DNA of 64,000 bases, taken from contig JARFIW010001491.1 of assembly GCA_036346225.1 (NCBI GenBank), positions 1,116,001 to 1,180,000 of the forward strand, given 5' to 3'. This document shows, piece after piece, positions 21,421 through 33,679 of the stretch. The position numbers and the translations under genes are program-made. The first letter of the stretch is position 1, and every line of letters begins with the position of its first letter. The notes under the pieces were generated by a model. That model was given only the letters and a program-made list of their open reading frames with translations, made no database searches and was not told the DNA's origin. Source of the stretch: Platerodrilus igneus (Eukaryota > Arthropoda > Insecta > Coleoptera > Lycidae).

Positions 21421-22338
21421 CTGCAAGTCATAATTCGAAGTATGGGTTTTAATGGCGGTAGAGGCACAGTTTGGGGTGGAAGTGTAAACGTAGGATCCAT
21501 TTGCTCATTGGATTCGCAAAGGACAGAAGAAATTTGTTTCTTGTTAGTAGAGGGTCGGTAAGTAGGGGCGTGATAGCCGTAAAAATCAATATTACAGTTC
21601 AAAGGGTCATATGGCTGAAAAGGGTACGAGGTGATGGTAGTAGGGCGAGCGGACGTAGGTGCAGAAAAAGATGTAGAACTAGGGACAGAAGAGAACGTAG
21701 ATTGAGAAGTAGAAGAAATTAGGCAGCTAGAGGTGAGGGTAGAATTTGAAGGATTATTCGAAAACCTATTAGGAGTAGGATCACCGTGTGGACAGTTGCG
21801 GCGAGAAACTCCCTTATATCTGCAAACATAACAATGGAGTACTTGAGGACGAGTACAACGTGTCGAACATGACCAGGTTTGTCGCAATTAAAGTAGATAA
21901 CCTGACGAGTAGAAGCAGAACAGTAGAACGTACGGAAGAAGTATCGGATCTACCCGTAGACGTATGAGAAATTTTAACAACTCGGTCATGTGAAGCAAAA
22001 GTATTTTCCTCAATGGTAGCGGACTTATACGCAAGACCTGGTTCGACATTAACAGGTGGGTCTGGACTAAGTGATACGGCATTTTCGACCAAAATCTTTG
22101 CCGGTTCTAATTTCAGATATTCGTCCTTTAACTCTTGTAAGGAGCGGATGGTAGGCAAATGAGCTCTATAGAATGGAGCGAAGTTACGGAGCACAATAGA
22201 TAATCTTTCACCCTCCGTAAAAGAACCGTACCACTCAAACAGGGCCGTCATACATGTGAAATAGTCAGTGATACTTTCTGATGACTCTTGTTGTCTATTG
22301 CAGATATTCTCATACAGTCTTGTCTTCATGTCATCCAT
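21417..22338 (-). pseudogene. LTR-retrotransposon gag with zinc knuckle
   Basis: It starts MDDMKTRLYENICNRQQESS. ITDYFTCMTALF and ERLSIVLRNFAPFYRAHLP are typical of Ty3/Gypsy-type gag capsid regions, followed by LVENAVSLSPDPPVNVEP and LAYKSATIEEN. At about 21905-21790 two cysteine clusters follow, YFNCDKPGHVRH and then HCYVCRYKGVSRRNCPHG, separated by a one-base frame shift; together they resemble a CCHC knuckle pair. A Ser/Thr/Pro-rich stretch then leads into the 13-residue repeats. The first 88 codons are duplicated at 25417-25683. No protease or reverse transcriptase follows, so the element would need another element's enzymes to move. Confidence 0.7.
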
Positions 22339-24028
22339 CTTGAATATAAATAAAAAAAAGAAATTGGGAGAAAGTAACTAAGTAAAGGCTAACCGTGACT
22401 CGATAAAAGCTCAAAAGAAAATTATTACGAATACAGGGCAATCTAAAACATATCCGACGGATTAACTTCAGGAACACCAATGGAACCCAAACAACAAAAT
22501 AGAAATTAGAATAGGGCTGTAGAATAAAGGAAAAATCGGAAGAAAAAACCTAACATTAGACGTGACGGGGAGAACAAAATATACAGAGAAGGAAGGAAGA
22601 AAAAAGAAAAAATCTTGGGCGTCAGCGTTTTTAATGGACTAGAATTATTGGCGAATCAATAATCTGAAATTAACTAACCGATAATATCGAGCGATTAGGA
22701 AAGAAAACAAAACTAAAATTTAAGAAGATTGAACCGCATATGGGGGACAGCAAAGAGCCGAAAGAAAAAAGGAAATAACCGTTCGAACGTAAAGGAAGGA
22801 AAGACAAGTAGCATCAGGCCGAGAAATGCTGGTAACGTATGAACTTAGGCACTATAACAATAAAAAAAGTCGGAGTAAAAATTAACGAAACAAACTCAGA
22901 ACAGAAATTAATCACAAAAAAAATTGCGGCCCCAGGCCAAAGCGTCAGAAATTATGCTACGTACAACGACGTAGCCGGAAGAAAACGTAAATATACCAGG
23001 CTAACTACTAATGCGCAGAGGAGAGGGGTTCCTAGCAACACAAAAATAATACATCGCCAACGATTTTCTATTTACAATAAAAACTCAAATATAGAAATTT
23101 CTATCGAAACAGCAAAACAAAATTAAATAAGGTTACTATTTAATAAAACAATTTTACTCTATGAACAAATTCACTAATTGTTCCACGAAGTGCGCAATTC
23201 GTAGCTAACATGCAATAAATCTAATCAGTACCAAAAAGAATAACACTGATACTTTCGTTTAAGCGGATGGGTTAATTAAAAAAACATTCAATTTAGAAAC
23301 CTTTCTAGTAAGGATTTTACCATACGAAGCATTTGTTATAACTCTAATCAGTAAAAAAGAATACTGCTGATACTTTCGTATAAGCAGATGGGTTAAGTAC
23401 AAAAATCAAAAGCATTAATGTTCAAAACTTTTCTAGTAAGAATTTTACCAGAACAAACATTAGCGTAGCTAATTTCAAATTGGGTTTATCCCTGAGTATG
23501 TTAGCAAAGGAAAACAAGTCACATACATGTGTCGGGATACTTACCTGGTCCGCATCGCCGCGGTAGTCAGCAACAACCATGCTACTACCGTAATTGCAAT
23601 GGCGGTCTACATGCAAGAGCAGTTGATCTACATCAAAGAATATTCTGGCTACGCAACAAGCAATTTAGCCTCCAGCTAAGAGCTAAAAAAACAGGAACAT
23701 ATTACTAATATTAACAACTCAGGAGCGCTGACCGATACACACCAAATCTACACATTTGATAGAGGAGAAACGTGCATTGCTCTTGGAGTAATAGAACGAG
23801 TAGTTTTTGCAAGTGCATCAACGCACCAGCTGCAGAATCAAAGTTCTAAAAAAAGATTAAAATAACACGAACTCGAAAAGCAAACGTCCGCGTTATCGAA
23901 ACCCGATTGAAACTGGAAAACACGGTTTTACCGGAGAATAGTAGGATATATTATTTTGACGAATCTTTAGATGGGAACCCACTAGAACGCAATTATATGT
24001 TATCGGAAGGTATAACGTGCTCACGGAT
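22339..24028 (-). other. Leader between 5' LTR and gag of the minus-strand element
   Basis: About 1.7 kb, purine-rich on the plus strand near 22340-22840. A basic 95-residue plus-strand frame at 22839-23126 and a 64-residue minus-strand frame at 23422-23616 are both kept in the duplicate (26184-26471 and 26765-26959), but the duplication is too recent for this to indicate selection. I do not call either a gene. No primer-binding site was identified with confidence. Confidence 0.5.
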
Positions 24029-24356
24029 ACCTAACAGGATCTTGACTAATTAATTGTAGCATAAACTTGTCGTTTCAATACAACTAGATTTACGTTGAGA
24101 AATTCTTAGAAAGAGTATTTATTATTAATTATGTGGAAGGATTTAACAATAGACATGGAATTTATACGAACGGATAATGAATTAACAAGGGATTTGAGTT
24201 GAAAATTATGGTAAAACGGGTTTATGAAGTAACAAATAAACTATATAGGAGGTTGTTGAAGAATTTAAGGATTGGAACGTAGTTTATTCGAACGAGTAAT
24301 GAATGAACAACGGAGAAAAATAGGGTAATTAATTTATGTGGAAAATAAACGTATCA
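24029..24356 (-). repeat. 5' LTR of the minus-strand gag-bearing element
   Basis: Direct repeat of 17079-17413. In the minus sense it begins TGATACGTTTATTTTCC and ends GTTAGGTA. With the left copy it brackets a 7.3-kb unit containing the gag region. A target duplication was not obvious, and the flanking sequences differ. Confidence 0.6.
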
Positions 24357-25012
24357 ATGCAAAGGAAGAAAAGCTTACAAGCTCGGATAAAATATACCAG
24401 CATTTAACTCGAGGGTGAAATATAACATTTCCTAATGTCGTAATATTTTTACGGAATTCTTTAACTTTACCAGTAAGTAATACGTCTAGGGCAAGATGTT
24501 TTTCGCCTTGAAGAGAATTAAAACATATCTTCAAAGCAGCTTGGAGTACGAGCAGCACATAAAAAAATAGAATCAGAAAATTTTGATTTTGAACAAGTAA
24601 TTATTTGGTTTGCAAAAGTGAATAACAGAAAACCTCATTATAATAACACAATATGTACATAACACTTTATTTTTCACATTTGCTTTGTTTGATACCTTGT
24701 TTTTTTTAAATGAATATATAAATTAATAGAAACCGTATATATCATTTACTTGGATCTAATACAATTCATCTATAGTAGGGATCGCACGCTGACATTACGC
24801 CTGAGTATTAGTTTTTGTAAACGCACCATTAATTAGCCAAGTTTGACCCTGGCATGCAAGAACATATAAATCCAGCAATGAAAAGTGAAATCTCTGATCA
24901 CTATTATGAAAAACAATTTCCAAGCTAATTAATTAAATTAATGGATCCAAAGGTTAAGTTCTGATATAATATAAAAACAAAAAAACAAAATATCATTCTA
25001 TGATTGCAACTT

Positions 25013-25305
25013 GGACTCGACATTTCTCACTTATAGCAACTTTCTTTGAAATAGGATTTACGGACAATATATAAAATCAAGAACACTTTATAGAATTTTT
25101 TCCAGTTAATGATTCTACGGGTGCACGTCTTACTGAAACAATATTAAATATATTAGAAAATATGGACTTAATATCGGACAATACAGAGGTCGGGGTCCGA
25201 TACTTGAAAAGGAAAATCTAGGTGCACAAAAATGGTATCCAAATCAGTCATATTTTTATGTATCTGGTGATTGTGATCGTTACACCCTTGTACTATTTTA
25301 ATTAA
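25013..25305 (+). pseudogene. hAT-type (DUF4371-like) transposase fragment, copy 1
   Basis: Degenerate match to the central part of the hAT-like proteins of the ZMYM1/DUF4371 kind: an ISH-QLSL block, then EHFIEFFPVNDSTGARLTET followed by a single-base shift, then the counterpart of YGLNIGQYRG and an FYVSGDCDRYTLVL block corresponding to the usual FYxPCxxHxLNLV. Stops and shifts remove function. One A is missing compared with copy 2 in the GAAAAATATGG stretch. Confidence 0.6.
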
Positions 25306-25416
25306 TTTGTGGATTGCAGTTAATTTATCTTTTCTAAATAATTTGATATATTCTTTGTATATTAATTACGATAAATGTTGTTAGTATTTTTCTAAACATA
25401 TACTTGTTGGGCAATA

Positions 25417-25683
25417 TCATACGGCATTTTCGACCAAAATCTTTGCCGGTTCTAATTTCAGATATTCGTCCTTTAACTCTTGTAAGGAGCGGACGGTAGG
25501 CAAATGAGCACTATAGAATGGAGCGAAGTTACGGAGCACAATAGATAATCTTTCATCCTCCGTAAAAGAACCGTACCACTCAAACAGGGCCGTCATACAC
25601 GTGAAATAGACAGTGATACTTTCTGATGACTCTTGTTGTCTATTGCAGATATTCTCATACAGTCTTGTCTTCATGTCATCCAT
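25417..25683 (-). pseudogene. Duplicated 5' part of gag
   Basis: 88 codons corresponding to the first 88 of the gag at 21417-22338 with four substitutions (for example DYF to VYF and GERL to DERL). The gene is cut at the duplication junction, where flanking DNA with the hAT remnant follows directly, so it is a by-product of the tandem duplication and not a separate gene. Confidence 0.8.
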
Positions 25684-27370
25684 CTTGAATATGAATAAAA
25701 AAAAGAAATTGGGAGAAAGTAACTAAGTAAAGGCTAACCGTGACTCGATAAAAGATCAAAAGAAAATTATTACGAATACAGGGCGATCTAAAACATATCC
25801 GACGGATTAACTTCAGGAACACCAATGGAACCCAAACAACAAAATAGAAATTAGAATAGGGCTGTAGAATAAAGGAAAAATCGGAAGAAAAAACCTAACA
25901 TTAGACATGACGGGGAGAACAAAATATACAGAGAAGGAAGGAAGAAAAAAGAAAAAATCTTGGGCGTCAGCGTTTTTAATGGACTAGAATTATTGGCGAA
26001 TCAATAATCTGAAATTAACCAACCGATAATATCGAGCGATTAGGAAAGAAAACAAAACTAAAATTTAAGAAGATTGAACCGCATATGGGGGACAGCAAAG
26101 AGCCGAAAGAAAAAAGGAAATAACCGTTCGAACGTAAAGGAAGGAAAGACAAGTAGCATCAGGCCGAGAAATGCTGGTAACGTATGAACTTAGGCACTAT
26201 AACAATAAAAAAAGTCGGAGTAAAAATTAACGAAACAAACTCAGAACAGAAATTAATCACAAAAAAAATTGCGGCCCCAGGCCAAAGCGTCAGAAATTAT
26301 GCTACGTACAACGACGTAGCCGGAAGAAAACGTAAATATACCAGGCTAACTACTAATGCGCAGAGGAGAGGGGTTCCTAGCAACACAAAAACAATACATC
26401 GCCAACGATTTTCTATTTACAATAAAAACTCAAATATAGAAATTTCTATCGAAACAGCAAAACAAAATTAAATAAGGTTACTATTTAATAAAACAATTTT
26501 ACTCTATGAACAAATTCACTAATTGTTCCACGAAGTGCGCAATTGTAGCTAACATGCAATAAATCTAATCAGTACCAAAAGAATAACACTGATACTTTCG
26601 TTTAAGCGGATGGGTTAATTAAAAAAACATTCAATTTAGAAACCTTTCTAGTAAGGATTTTACCATACGAAGCATTTGTTATAACTCTAATCAGTAAAAA
26701 AAAATACTGCTGATACTTTCGTATAAGCAGATGGGTTAAGTACAAAAATCAAAAGCATTAATGTTCAAAACTTTTCTAGTAAGAATTTTACCAGAACAAA
26801 CATTAGCGTAGCTAATTTCAAATTGGGTTTATCCCTGAGTATGTTAGCAAAGGAAAACAAGTCACATACATGTGTCGGGATACTTACCTGGTCCGCATCG
26901 CCGCGGTAGTCAGCAACAACCATGCTACTACCGTAATTGCAATGGCGGTCTACATGCAAGAGCAGTTGATCTACATCAAAGAATATTCTGGCTACGCAAC
27001 AAGCAATTTAGCCTCCAGCTAAGAGCTAAAAAAACAGGAACATATTACTAATATTAACAACTCAGGAGCGCTTACCGATACACACCAAATCTACACATTT
27101 GATAGAGGAGAAACGTGCATTGCTCTTGGAGTAATAGAACGAGTAGTTTTTGCAAGTGCATCAACGCACCAGCTGCAGAATCAAAGTTCTAAAAAAAGAT
27201 TAAAATAACACGAACTCGAAAAGCAAACGTCCGCGTTATCGAAACCCGATTGAAACTGGAAAACACGGTTTTACCGGAGAATAGTAGGATATATTATTTT
27301 GACGAATCTTTAGATGGGAACCCACTAGAACGCAATTATATGTTATCGGAAGGTATAACGTGCTCACGGA

Positions 27371-27699
27371 TACCTAACAGGATCTTGACTAATTAATTGT
27401 AGCATAAACTTGTCGTTTCAATACAACTAGATTTACGTTGAGAAATTCTTAGAAAGAGTATTTATTATTAATTATGTGGAAGGATTTAACAATAGACATG
27501 GAATTTATACGAACGGATAATGAATTAACAAGGGATTTGAGTTGAAAATTATGGTAAAACGGGTTTATGAAGTAACAAGTAAACTATATAGGAGGTTGTT
27601 GAAGAATTTAAGGATTGGAACGGAGTTTATTCGAACGAGTAATGAATGAACAACGGAGAAAAATAGGGTAATTAATTTATGTGGAAAATAAACGTATCA
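27371..27699 (-). repeat. LTR of the gag-bearing element, duplicated copy
   Basis: Nearly identical to 24029-24356 (for example AAATAAACT versus AAGTAAACT and ACGTAG versus ACGGAG). It lies at the same position in duplication unit 2. Confidence 0.8.
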
Positions 27700-28344
27700 A
27701 TGCAAAGGAAGAAAAGCTTACAAGCTCGGATAAAATATACCAGCATTTAACTCGAGGGTGAAATATAACATTTCCTAATGTCGTAATATTTTTACGGAAT
27801 TCTTTAACTTTACCAGTAAGTAATACGTCTAGGGCAAGATGTTTTTCGCCTTGAAGAGAATTAAAACATATCTTCAAAGCAGCTTGGAGTACGAGCAGCA
27901 CATAAAAAAAATGAATCCGAAAATTTTGATTTTGAACAAGTAATTATTTGGTTTGCAAAAGTGAACAACAGAAAACCTCATTATAATAACACAATATGTA
28001 CATAACACTTTATTTTTCACATTTGCTTTGTTTGATACCTTGTTTTTTTTAAATGAATATATAAATTAATAGAAACCGTATATATCATTTACTTGGATCT
28101 AATACAATTCATCTATAGTAGGGATCGCACGCTGACATTACGCCTGAGTATTAGTTTTTGTAAACGCACCATTAATTAGCCAAGTTTGACCCTGGCATGC
28201 AAGAACATATAAATCCAGCAATGAAAAGTGAAATCTCTGATCACTATTATGAAAAACAATTTCCAAGCTAATTAATTAAATTAATGGATCCAAAGGTTAA
28301 GTTCTGATATAATATAAAAACAAAAAAACCAAATTTCATTCTAT

Positions 28345-28655
28345 GATTGCAACTTGGACTCGACATTTCTCACTTATAGCAACTTTCTTTGAAATAGGAT
28401 TTACGGACAATATATAAAATCAAGAACACTTTATAGAATTTTTTCCAGTTAATGATTCTACGGGTGCACGTCTTACTGAAACAATATTAAATATATTAGA
28501 AAAATATGGACTTAATATCGGACAATACAGAGGTCGGGGTCCGATACTTGAAAAGGAAAAATCTAGGTGCACAAAAAAATGGTATCCAAATCAGTCATAT
28601 TTTTATGTATCTGGTGATTGTGATCGTTACACCCTTGTACTATTTTAATTAATTT
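28345..28655 (+). pseudogene. hAT-type (DUF4371-like) transposase fragment, copy 2
   Basis: In this copy a stretch reads through in one frame: QEHFIEFFPVNDSTG, RLTETILNILEKYGLNIGQY, then RGRG, where the family usually has RGQGYDNGAN. A KNLGAQ block and FYVSGDCDRYTLVL follow after shifts. It is part of the catalytic domain only; no zinc-finger N-terminus or dimerisation domain is present, and no terminal repeats were found. Confidence 0.65.
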
Positions 28656-28766
28656 GTGGATTGCAGTTAATTTATCTTTTCTAAATAATTTGATATATTC
28701 TTTGTATATTAATTACGATAAATGTTGTTAGTATTTTTTCTAAACATATACTTGTTGGGCAATATC

Positions 28767-29080
28767 ATTTTTATTGATAGAAGGTGTAAGATTGTCATTT
28801 ATATGAAGATTTGCCATTTCTCTGATATTTACAATAAATTAAATCGAAAATAATATGTTGCTTGCATAATCATATGAAAAGAATTACAATATCCATTTAA
28901 TGTGACAAGTTTTCTCGATTCCAAAGTAGCATAAAATAAAAATTTAAATTGTTATTGCATAAATCACGGATGTGGTTTCCAAATCTATTCGTTTCAATGC
29001 ATTTAATAATTTGTTTAGTAGTTGACTTTAGACAGTTTAGTGGTTTGGTACCACTGCGTTCAATTTAATTTTTAACTGAT
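28767..29080. other. AT-rich spacer
   Basis: Nothing recognised between the tandem duplication and the large inverted repeat. Confidence 0.5.
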
Positions 29081-29242
29081 TTGTGTTTTATGAGTATAAA
29101 TCCAAATCACTTGGGAATCATTTTCACTTCCTGATTGGTGAATAATTGTATTCCCAAACACTCTTCCTAACTTTTAATTATGTTTACTATTTTTGTCAAT
29201 CATTTTAAAGTAGAATACATACAAGTCCAAGCTTAATCACAG

Positions 29243-29243
<1 letters not shown>

Positions 29244-29292
<49 letters not shown>
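29244..29292. repeat. (TA)n microsatellite in the left arm
   Basis: About 49 bp of TA immediately outside AAATTGCCGTGG. The right arm has only ATATATATG at the equivalent place. Confidence 0.95.
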
Positions 29293-29295
<3 letters not shown>

Positions 29296-31335
29296 TGCCG
29301 TGGAACTCGCTCTAATTTAGTACTTTCTCAAAAAACATTCGAAAATTTTTGTAAATTTTTAAAACTCGAAAATTGCACATAACAGAAAAATTTTCAAAAA
29401 TTAAATACTTCCAAAAATAATAAAATTTCTTACCCGTTCCTTCTTCTCTTCCTCGGTTGAAATGCTTTCTTCCACTGCTTCCGGCTAGCTCAGTTGGACC
29501 TCCTCTTGGATATCTAGATTCACTCTCATATTCTCTATCGTTCACGCACACTCCCAATAAAACCACAAAATACAACAAACATACAATCTTTTATTTATCA
29601 CTATTTACAAATAAAATTAAATATTATCCACATTTCAGTGATCAAGTTACACCTCAATAAATCATATTTTGTAATGTCTTGTATTTTTAATTTAAATTAT
29701 CAAACACATAGACTGTACCCGGAGTAAATGGGCCCTGAATAATACCTTATTTCTCATTCCTTCTTTATAATTTATTTTAAATCTACGTAAACTCTGGAGT
29801 ATGTTGAGCTCATGATAACCCAGTTAATTATGAATAATGTATGCCCTTATACTTTGCATACTCTTACAACAAACTAAAACAACAACCCATGTACTCTTCA
29901 CAAAATTTAACTTCCTTATGGAACGTTAATAAGCTTTATATACACCTTCAGATTTCTATTTAAATACCATAATAAAGTTAGTTATACGTATTATGTTCTA
30001 TACGCAAAATAATGCACAATAACTTCAAAATTCACTCCCATACGTCACCCAATATTCATAGTTTATGGTTTATAACAACACAATTTCAAAGCGTTACCTG
30101 GAATTTCTAGCAGATCTCTGCTCCGTTGACGATGCCGTGTATTTGCTTCTTTTCGCTCTGCAGGCGTTTCTAGCTATTAGTAGAAGAACCCCATTTAAGT
30201 TGAGCTGCTAGCGCTGCCTTCACGGTGTATCCAATTTCCAAATCCAAATTAATTATACTTCTTTCATAATTATTTAATTTAATCCACGTTACATAACGTC
30301 ACTACACGAGTTTGTTAAAAAAAATATAGATGATACCTCAATAAAATCTAAACTCGGCACAACCCGCGTACAAATTATGAGGCTAACACCGTGCAATATA
30401 ACTTAAAATAATTTTATTATACTTACAAACTCGTGGTAGCTTTCATACGTAGTCTGAAGCGATCAAAATATTAAGGGCTTTTATTATATTTTCGAAAAGT
30501 TTTTATACAATTTACGCTGCCACCTCCTGGCCGCATTTCATCCGAAGTCCTTCATCTACAACAACACGTTCTTAAAATTTTGAGCTCAACCGATTTCTAA
30601 GTCCACGAAATTAAGCACACCGTTACAATCTTTTCTGAAAATTAATCTACACTATCCTCGTGTTTGTCTGATGTCCAACTAACAATATCGACCAATCGTC
30701 TATCCACTGACGTCCTACAAATCCCGCCTATCTAACACTGTCCGTTGCTTATGCATTTTCTACGTCTCCTTCTAACCTTGTTTGAGTGGTAGAAAATCGA
30801 TATTCCTGTTCGCGTTCTACAACTCCATGTGGACCCCAAATAACCCCTCATTAGTGTTTACTGCGAACACATTCGACCGTTTACCCGATATTCTTTGAAC
30901 TTGTTTGTTATCTATAAAAATAAATGGAACTTGACATTTAGAAAACATGCAGGTGCTTAATTAACCGAACGTTTTAACTAACATTTCTAGGAGCTTCTTT
31001 TCATAGTATTTCAACCCAACCGATTTATTTGTTTGTTATAACGAACGCTATTCGCCTTGGATTTATTGATTTTTCATGCTTTTATGCATGTTATACGTAA
31101 ATAACCGTTTAATTAAACTCAATTAAATTAATAAATTAATTGCATTGGCTTCTACCATTTATTTTCTTTGCAAACCTACTAAATTTTAATCATTATTTGT
31201 AAAATTTTGTTAATACCTGTTACTTAAAAATGAACTAACTGGAATAAATTTCGCACGTAATTTTTGGTTGTTTCCTTTATACTGGGTGTTTTAAAATTGC
31301 TTCGTTTATATTTACTTTTAACCCTTTAAAACCAC

Positions 31336-31378
<43 letters not shown>
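31336..31378. repeat. (TA)n microsatellite at the palindrome centre
   Basis: About 43 bp of TA flanked by perfectly complementary CCACTATA and TATAGTGG. Confidence 0.95.
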
Positions 31379-31384
<6 letters not shown>

Positions 31385-33622
31385 GTTTTAAAGGGTTAAA
31401 ATAAAATAAACGAAACAATTTCAAAACACCCTGTATAAAGAACAACCAGAAATTACGTGCGGAAGTTATATTAGTTAATTCATTCTTAAGTAACGGGTAT
31501 TAATCAAATTGTACAAATAATGATGAATATTTAATAGCTTTGCAAAAGAAATAAAATGTTAGAAGCCAATGCCATTAATTTATTAATTTAATTGAATTTA
31601 ATTAAACGGTTAGTGACGTATAATATGCATAAAAGCGTGTAAAGGTCAATAACACCAAGGTGAGACGCGTTGCTAACAAACAAATATATCAGTAGGGTGG
31701 AAATACCATGAAAAGAAGCTCGGAGAAATGTACTTAAAAGGTTCGTTACGATTGAACACCTGCGTGGTTTGGAAATGTCAAGTTCTACTTAATTTGTGTA
31801 GATAAAGATGAAGATTCTACGTATATCGGGTAAACCGTCGCATGCGTTCTTAGGAAATACTAATGAGGGGTTATTTAAATCACGTAGTAAGTCCACGTGG
31901 TGTAGATAGCAAATAAACAGGAATATCGATTTTCTACCCCTCAAGCAAGGTTAGAAAAAGACGTAGAAAACGCATAAGCATGGGACAACGGTTGTATAGG
32001 CGGGATTTGTGAAACGTCATTAGGTCTACGATTGGTCGATATGGTTAGTTTGACTTGAAACAGACACGAGGATAGTGTAGCGTAGTTTTCTGAAAATATC
32101 ATAACGACGTGCTGAATTTCGCGGGATTAAATATTGGTTGAGTGCAAAATTGTAAGAAGTATTATTTTAAATGAAGGATTTTGCGTTAGGTGGGTATGGA
32201 GAGGTTACATTCAAAGTGTATAAATACTATAAAGAAGTAGCACGGCTCTCTTCTCTTTTAACTTCGTACCCTTAATATTTCGAACGCTTGAGACTACGTA
32301 TGGAAGCTACCACGAGTTTTGTAAGTAGAATAAATTATTGTAAATTATATTGCACGGTGAGCTTCATAATTTATACGCGGTTTGTGTGCCGAGATTACAT
32401 ATTCTTTTTTTTGAAGTATCACCTATAAAATTTTAACAAGCTCGTGTCGGGACATTAAATAACGTGGTTTGAAGTAACTAATTGTGAAAGACGTATGTTT
32501 AAATTGGATTTGGAATGGGGTTACATCGTGGAGGCGGCGTTGGCGGATCAGCTTAGATGGGGTTCGTCTAGTAATAGCGAGAAACGGCCTGCAGACCAGA
32601 TAGAAGAAATACATGGCATCGTCCACAGAGCAGAGATCTCCTAGAAATTTCCAGGTAACAATTTGAAATTGTGATTCTTATAAACTGTGAATATTGGGTG
32701 ACGTATGAGAGTGATTTTGTAGGTATTGTAGATTATTTGCGTATTGAACATAATACGTGTAAATAACTTTATTATGGTATTTAACTAGAAATCTGAAGGT
32801 GTCTATAAAGCTTTTTAACGTTCCATCAGAACGTGAAATTTTTGTGAAGAGTACATGGCTTTGTTTTTTTAATTTGTTGTAAGAGTATGCAAAGTAGAAG
32901 GGCATACATTATGCCTAATTAGCTGGGTTATCATGAGTTCACCATACTCCAGAGTTTACTTAGATTAAAAATAAAAAAATAAATTATAAAGAAGGAATTT
33001 TAAAGAAGGTATTATCCAAGGCCCATTTACTCTGGGTACATTTTGTGTCTGATAATTTAAAATAAAAAAATTATAGGACATTACAAAATAGGGTTTACTG
33101 AAGTGTAATGTGATCAATGTAATGTGGACAATATAGAATTTCATTTGAAAATAATTATATATAAAATATTGTATGTTGGTTGTCTTTTGTGGTTTTATTG
33201 CGAGTGTGTGTGTACGATTGAGAATATGAGAGTGAATATAGATATCCAAGAGGAGGTCCAAATGAGCTAGCCGGAAGCAGGTGCAGAAAATTGGCAATTC
33301 AACCAGGGGAGATAGGAAAACCGGTAAGAAATTTTTTTTTGAATTATTTAATTTTTGAGAGTCTTTCTATTTGCGAATTTGAAAATTTAATAAGATTTCA
33401 AATATATTTTTGTTGGTGAGGATTTTACCCGAGTTCCACGGCAATTTATGACGGCCCAACATTGGGGCTCAAAGGTTTTTTGAGAGAGTACTAAATTAGA
33501 GCGGAGTTTCACGGCAATATATATGACAAAAATGTCAAACGAAGAGTGTTTGGGATTACAATTATTCACTAATCAGGAAGTGAAAACGATTCCCAAGTGA
33601 TTTGGATTTATACTCATAAAAC

Positions 33623-33626
<4 letters not shown>

Positions 33627-33674
<48 letters not shown>
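33627..33674. repeat. (TA)n microsatellite abutting TTGCTGTG
   Basis: A TA run between the end of the right palindrome arm (AAACACA) and the candidate element starting TTGCTGTGATAA. Confidence 0.95.

Positions 33675-33679
<5 letters not shown>

Larger units (their letters stand above)
22080..25422. repeat. Unit 1 of a 3.34-kb tandem duplication
   Basis: It matches unit 2 (25423-28766) along its whole length at an offset of 3343-3345 bp with about 1% single-base differences and a few length changes in A runs. The left edge lies inside gag (ACGGCATTTTCG at 22077 and 25420) and the right edge lies 3' of an hAT remnant (GTTGGGCAATATCAT). The unit spans the gag start, the element leader, its LTR and about 1.07 kb of flanking DNA. 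An internal ~125-bp repeat (AATCAGTA...ACTGATACTTTCGTWTAAGC) occurs twice near 23220-23470. Confidence 0.9.
25423..28766. repeat. Unit 2 of the 3.34-kb tandem duplication
   Basis: Second copy of 22080-25422, including another LTR at 27371-27699 and the hAT remnant at 28345-28655. After 28766 unit 2 continues into unrelated AT-rich DNA, whereas unit 1 runs straight into unit 2. Confidence 0.9.
29081..33626. repeat. Large inverted repeat (~2.25-kb arms) around a TA microsatellite
   Basis: The left arm (29081-31335) is the reverse complement of the right arm (31379-33626). Matching anchors include TGTGTTTTATGAGTATAAAT (29083) with its complement near 33605, GCTCTAATTTAGTACT (29309) with the complement near 33489, AGATATCCAAGAGGAGGTCC in the right arm with its complement near 29501, and CCCTTTAAAACCACTATA directly against the centre. 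The arms have diverged by many substitutions and small indels, so the palindrome is old rather than an assembly join. The centre is (TA)n at 31336-31378. Inside the outer 200 bp, TTGCCGTGGAACTC (29295) and its inverse near 33511 lie against TA sequence, like the ends of other elements here. I see no coding frame. Confidence 0.85.

Noticed and set aside
22839..23126. Basic 95-codon frame conserved in both 3.34-kb units (also 26184-26471)
   Set aside because: The units are about 99% identical overall, so conservation is uninformative. It lies antisense in an LTR-element leader with no family match.
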